This document shows, piece after piece, positions 58,838 through 64,000 of a DNA stretch of 64,000 bases; position 1 is the stretch's first letter; every line of letters starts with the position of its first letter. The notes under the pieces are model-generated. The model saw only the letters and a list, made by a program, of their open reading frames with translations, did no database searches and was not told where the DNA came from. Location: assembly GCA_009746045.1 (NCBI GenBank), contig RPFO01000213.1, forward strand, positions 12,371,063-12,435,062, in the 5' to 3' direction. This stretch comes from Mesostigma viride. Lineage: Eukaryota; Streptophyta; Mesostigmatophyceae; Mesostigmatales; Mesostigmataceae. Both the position numbers and the translations under genes were made by a program.

Positions 58838-59886
58838 GGCGGCCCAAGGACTCTTCGGCCACCTTTTGTACACCCGCAACGCTGGAAATTTGTGCCAACA
58901 GAATTCCTTCACTCAGAAATTTCTGCCGGGACCAATCAGTAGCAATGACACATTGCTTGCCAAAATGCCTGCCGGCGGCCGACGTTTTATGTTTGATGCC
59001 CTGGGTTTTTTGCTCGAACAGTTTTTATGCGCGAAGGCCTATGATAACTTTGACGATTTGTACCATTAAACCAGCGCTGCATTGCTATGGTATGTCATGC
59101 CTCTGGGCGTCGTGATAGTAGTAAACTGCATGTTGCAATCATGCAGAAAAAACATGCAGTTAGACCATTCGACATATCATCCGCGGGAGCTGATAGAAGA
59201 AAGCCAGATTGTCGCGGTCATAACTCAATTGTATTTTGGCAAGTAAATTTATCGCCATTACATTCCCATAACGCAACTATGTGCTGGTCCCTCGCCCTGT
59301 AGGTATATTAGGGCGGGAAATAATGGGCTTGAAATTTGCTGGGGACAAACGTGCGAGCGTACGGAACACGAGGCATCAATCATGCCACTTGCCAGCAATT
59401 CTGTCATTCTCCACCAAAATGGCCAGGATACGGGCGGGGCGTGAGTCGTGAGTTCGTGACTCGTGAGTCGTAACTCGTACACTTAACATCAGCAAGCGAG
59501 AGGCGCGACGCGGACTGCGATTAGGTCGACCCAGGTGGTGCTGGCCAAGAAAGAGACGTGGCTGGAATCTTGTTACAGTCGCCAGGTGGACGCTGAGCAG
59601 CTGCTCCGTATCCCATCATGGCCTGGGGAGACCAATACGCTCGAACAGTACTTACAGAACAGGAGCCTGCATAAAATGGTGCGGTGGTTCGCGCGGGACG
59701 TGGCAACATGCCATATTTGCGAGTAGCAAACAGGACATGAACGGGAAACCGGATAAAGCCTGGAGTCCTTCACGGTGCGTCTAAGGGAAACAGTATATTG
59801 TGGGGTTGGCATGGCCCAGTAATCGGAAAGTGATTCCTGCACGCGGGCTGCCCATATTTCTACGCGCAATTATATTAGCTAACAGC
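58838..59886. promoter_or_regulatory. Shared upstream region of CEP120 and the next gene
   Basis: 1049 bases between head-to-head starts. A plus-strand frame begins two bases off the CEP120 start (58836-59069), and a second frame lies at 59535-59726 (LAKKETWLESCYSRQVDAEQ). Neither has family resemblance. A run of 'cgtgactcgtgagtcg' type repeats is at 59440-59475. Confidence 0.4.
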
Positions 59887-61733
59887 ATGTTGGTCGCTTC
59901 TGGATGTCACAAGTTCCTTTGCCTGGTGAGGCGCACGCGGGCATGCGAGCGCCGAGATGGCAGTAGCCGGGCCATTTCCAATCCTCGGGTGACTGCTACG
60001 CAGTGGTTTAGCCGGAAACAACCATGCTCCGTGGAAAAGTCGGATACATCAGCGAGTATAATGGAAAGAACTCGGAGGAAATGCGATTATAACCGTTCAC
60101 TGCTCAGGGCGGAAGAACCGAACGACAAAGGATTTGATGTGAGGCGACCTTTTGTGGATGAAAGACGTACTGTTGAGTTGGGGTTGCTTGCTTCTGCCGG
60201 ACTTCTAGGCGTCGCTGGGAGTGCACAGGTGAGCTCTCCATACATGGAATTCTCTCACAGGAAGATGGGCATGGTGGATGCCCTGCTGGCTTTAATCAGG
60301 CCAGTTGGAGATGCACTGCTGAAAGGCTCCCTTATTGCGTTCCCTTGCCTCGCACGAAATGTTTAGTGTGCGAAGCCGCCAGGCTTTGTGTACAATCGGC
60401 AAGGCCAGCTACACTTCGTAGTTGTCACCATGTCTTTAGCTCGGTTTACAGCGACAACTATGTCTCTTGATATGTCATATCTCTTGATATAGATTCTATG
60501 TCTCTTGATATAGATTCTTGATAATATATGTCTTGATATAGATCCTTAAGGTCTAGAATGTGATGTCAACGACGAGTCGGACAGCCTCAAAGGGCCCATA
60601 AAGTACAGAATGCACCACAGGTCATCCGGTCCCCCTGCTTCTCCAGCCTATGTCCATTCCATGTGAGTTTGTTGTTCCATTCGCTTGGGCTTTCCCCACC
60701 ACCGGCACCCACAAACCCAACCCCAGCCTCACCCTCTTTCCACCTTGTTCCGTGCCAGGGAGCTTGCAATTAATGTATGAGTTGGCTGTCTCATGTGAAG
60801 CACTTTAGGTGATGTTCATAGGATTGGAATCGTGTCCCATGCCAGGAAACAATCGGCTGTCTTAACTCTATGGACGAGCTATTTATAGGATTGCCACGGT
60901 GTCTCATGCCAGCAGTACGCCATCGTGTCCAACCATGGATGTGCCATGTGCTTCTGGAGCCGTAGAATCGGACCCCTCACCCCGACTAGGCACCCTTAAC
61001 TCCCTTACCCCGACCCCTTGCTTCTGGGGTCGCAACCATGAGGGGCCGTGAGTGGCCGCGAGGGTGACCCCAACTGCGAGGGGCCGCGAGGGTGACCCCA
61101 ACCGTTAGGGGCTGCGAGGGTGACCCCAACTGGAGGGGCCGCGCTTTTGACCCCAGCCGTGAGGGGCCACGAGGGTGCCCCCAACCGGGAGGGGCCGCGA
61201 GGGTGACCCCAACCGGGAGGGGCCGCGCGTTTGACCCCAATTGTGAGGGGCCGCGCGTTTGACCCCAACCGTGAGGGGCCGCGATGATGGCACCTCCATA
61301 TGCAATGGGCGCATAAGGATGCTATGTTCCCGTGACGGGCCGACGAGAGGGACCTCCCTCGCAAAGCATATGCATGATCGCATATTTAGTACATCACTAA
61401 TTACTACTAGTTTAGGATACAGTTGCGATACTAATAACTACTAGTTTAGGATACATTTAGGGCACTTATTGCTACTAATTTAGGATACATTTAGGACACT
61501 AATTACGATCACTCTGCTGCATCCCGTCTAACTAGGCTTTGCGAGGGCCACCCCTTCCGCCCATGTTGTCCATGTCGCTGACATTGTCTCCATGCTGCGT
61601 CTTTTCCAACCCACGCTGACATCATCCAACAGGCGGCGGACATCGGCACCGTCGTGTCGGAGGGTCTGTTCAGCTTGGGGCAGTGGGCCGATGCACAGGT
61701 GTCCGACCAGCTGGCGGCGCTGACACCGGCCAG
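59887..61733 (+). CDS. Unknown protein with Tat-like thylakoid signal, first two exons, 3' end not resolved
   Basis: Exon 1 is 59887 (or ATG 60061) to 60228, donor GTGAGC. Exon 2 is 61633-61733, acceptor CCAACAG, donor GTGGGT. The join is phase 0, and exon 2 ends phase 2 with no further exon found before the window edge. From 59887 the protein starts with a basic, Ser/Cys-rich stretch (MLVASGCHKFLCLVRRTRAC) that could be a transit peptide. Then comes FVDERRTVELGLLASAGLLG and VAGSAQA: a twin arginine, a hydrophobic core and an AxA-like cleavage site, as in proteins sent to the thylakoid lumen by the cpTat path. Exon 2 encodes ADIGTVVSEGLFSLGQWADA and QVSDQLAALTPAR. Family not recognised. The lumen location is inference. 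Confidence 0.6.
60975..61290. repeat. About 26-base minisatellite 'gaggggccgcgagggtgacc'
   Basis: About 11 units in the intron of the preceding gene. Minus-strand frames (RGPSRLGS-type) are repeat artefacts. Confidence 0.9.
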
Positions 61734-62552
61734 GTGGGTGATCTAATTGTTATCCTCTAATTGTATGGCCAGGTGGGTGATCTAATTGTCATCGTCTAAT
61801 TGTATGGCCTGGTGGGTGATCTGATTGTTATCCTCTAATTGTATGGCCAGGTGGGTGATCTAATTGTTATCCTTTAATTGTATGGCCAGGTGGGTGATCT
61901 AATTGGCATCCTCTAATTGTATGGCCAGGTGGGTGATCTAATTGTTATCCTCTAATTGTATGGCCAGGTGGGTGATCTAATTGTTATCCTCTAATTGTAT
62001 GGCCAGGTGGGTGATCTAATTGTTATCCTCTAATTGTATGGCCAGGTGGGTGATCTAATTGTTATCCTCTAATTGTGTGGCCAGGTGGGTGATCTAATTG
62101 TTATCCTCTAATTGTATGGCCAGGTGGGTGATCTAATTGGCATCCTCTAATTGTATGGCCAGGTGGGTGATCTAATTGTTATCCTTTAATTGTATGGCCA
62201 GGTGGGTGATCTAATTGGCATCCTCTAATTGTATGGCCAGGTGGGTGATCTAATTGTTATCCTCTAATTGTGTGGCCAGGTGGGTGATCTAATTGTTATC
62301 CTCTAATTGTGTGGCCAGGTGGGTGATCTAATTGTTATCCTCTAATTGTATGGCCAGGTGGGTGATCTAATTGTTATCCTCTAATTGTGTGGCCAGGTGG
62401 GTGATCTAATTGTTATCCTCTAATTGTATGGCCAGGTGGGTGATCTAATTGTTATCCTCTAATTGTATGGCCAGGTGGGTGATCTAATTGTTATCCTCTA
62501 ATTGTGTGGCCAGGTGGGTGATCTGATTGTTATCCTCGTATGCTCGGCGGCA
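61734..62552. repeat. 39-base minisatellite that repeats a 5' splice site 21 times
   Basis: The unit starts 'gtgggtgatctaattgttat' and ends 'ggccag'. Copies start at 61734 and every 39 bases to 62514, with a few single-base variants (tta/gca, tat/tgt, ctc/ctt). The first copy follows the last coding base of exon 2 directly. Each unit carries CCAG followed by GTGGGTG. Confidence 0.95.
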
Positions 62553-62603
62553 TGGATGCTATACCTGATCTAGTTTCAGACGATGTTGTCCCTTTCACGA
62601 GAT

Positions 62604-64000
62604 CAACTCTCATATTATCTTCTACCTCATGACATCGTCTACCTCATGACATCTTCCACCTCATGACATCTTCCACCTCATGACATCCTCCACCTCATGA
62701 CATCTTCCACCTCATGACATCTTCCACCTCATGACATCTTCCACCTCATGACATCTTCCACCTCATGACATCTTGTACCTCATCACCTCTTCTACCTCAT
62801 GACATCTTCCACCTCATGACATCTTCTACCTCATGACATCTTCCACCTCATGACATCGTCCACCTCATGACATCTTCTACCTCATGACATCGTCTACCTC
62901 ATGACATCCTCTACCTCATGACATCTTCCAACTCATGACATCTTCCACCTCATGACATCTTCTACCTCATGACATCTTCTACCTCATGACATCGTCCACC
63001 TCATGACATCTTCCACCTCATGACATCCTCTACCTCATGACATCCTCTACCTCATGACATCTTCTACCTCATGACATCTTCTACCTCATGACATCTTCTA
63101 CCTCATGACATCCTCTACCTCATGACATCTTCCACCTCATGACATCTTCTACCTCATGACATCCTCTACCTCATGACATCCTCTACCTCATGACATCTTC
63201 CACCTCATCACCTCTTCTACCTCATGACATCTTCTACCTCATGACATCTTCCACCTCATGACATCCTCTACCTCATGACATCTTCTACCTCATGACATCT
63301 TCCACCTCATGACATCTTCTACCTCATGACATCTTCTACCTCATGACATCCTCTACCTCATGACATCTTCTACCTCATGACATCTTCCACCTCATGACAT
63401 CTTCCACCTCATGACATCTTCCACCTCATGACATCTTGTACCTCATCACCTCTTCTACCTCATGACATCTTCCACCTCATGACATCTTCTACCTCATGAC
63501 ATCTTCCACCTCATGACATCGTCCACCTCATGACATCTTCTACCTCATGACATCGTCTACCTCATGACATCCTCTACCTCATGACATCTTCCAACTCATG
63601 ACATCTTCCACCTCATGACATCTTCTACCTCATGACATCTTCTACCTCATGACATCGTCCACCTCATGACATCTTCCACCTCATGACATCCTCTACCTCA
63701 TGACATCCTCTACCTCATGACATCTTCTACCTCATGACATCTTCTACCTCATGACATCTTCTACCTCATGACATCCTCTACCTCATGACATCTTCCACCT
63801 CATGACATCTTCTACCTCATGACATCCTCTACCTCATGACATCCTCTACCTCATGACATCTTCCACCTCATCACCTCTTCTACCTCATGACATCTTCTAC
63901 CTCATGACATCTTCCACCTCATGACATCCTCTACCTCATGACATCTTCTACCTCATGACATCTTCCACCTCATGACATCTTCTACCTCATGACATCTTCT
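62604..64000. repeat. 17-base minisatellite with a 663-base higher-order repeat
   Basis: About 80 units of 'cctcatgacatcttcta' type, reaching the window edge. Variant units ('ttgtacctcatcacctc', 'ccaactcatg', 'cacctcatcacc') recur exactly 663 bases apart: 62771/63434, 62928/63591 and 63206/63869. So a block of 39 units was itself duplicated. Confidence 0.95.

Overview
This window is nuclear DNA of a photosynthetic eukaryote, most likely a flagellated green alga. It has a nuclear psaL gene with a transit peptide, a VTE6-type phytyl-phosphate kinase, a plant-type CBSCBSPB protein, and a CEP120/UNI2 basal-body protein, which points to cilia. Genes are spliced, mostly with GT-AG introns, and are full of micro- and minisatellites. 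A prasinophyte-like alga would fit; I cannot fix the genus from sequence alone.

Layout: (1) 684-2079, minus, 5' part of a PPIL4/CYP59 cyclophilin that runs off the left edge. (2) 2963-6312, plus, a small basic/acidic charged protein I do not recognise. (3) 7749-16112, minus, an F-box/WD40 protein in 8 exons. (4) 16859-29689, plus, a four-CBS plus PB1 plus C-terminal membrane-anchor protein in 13 exons. (5) 29690-41060, an 11 kb retroelement graveyard: LINE ORF1 and ORF2 fragments, SINEs with clear target-site duplications, and an ORF1-only element nested in a SINE. (6) 41061-42122, minus, VTE6. (7) 42730-43827, plus, psaL. (8) 44912-58837, minus, CEP120 in 18 exons. (9) 59887-61733, plus, the first two exons of an unknown protein with a Tat-like thylakoid signal. 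(10) 61734-64000, two large minisatellites. The genes form four head-to-head pairs (1/2, 3/4, 6/7, 8/9) with short shared upstream regions.

I rebuilt the exon chains by hand. For genes 1, 3, 4, 6, 7, 8 and 9 every junction proposed keeps the reading frame; gene 2 has one uncertain internal junction. There is no operon-like functional cluster. VTE6 and PsaL are both plastid proteins sharing an upstream region, and the rest look functionally unrelated.

The most unusual signal is that introns of at least four genes carry decayed copies of the neighbouring exon edge together with its splice site, sometimes several in a row. In gene 9 the same pattern appears as an array of 21 copies of one 5' splice site spaced exactly 39 bases apart. 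This suggests introns here grow by tandem duplication across exon-intron junctions.
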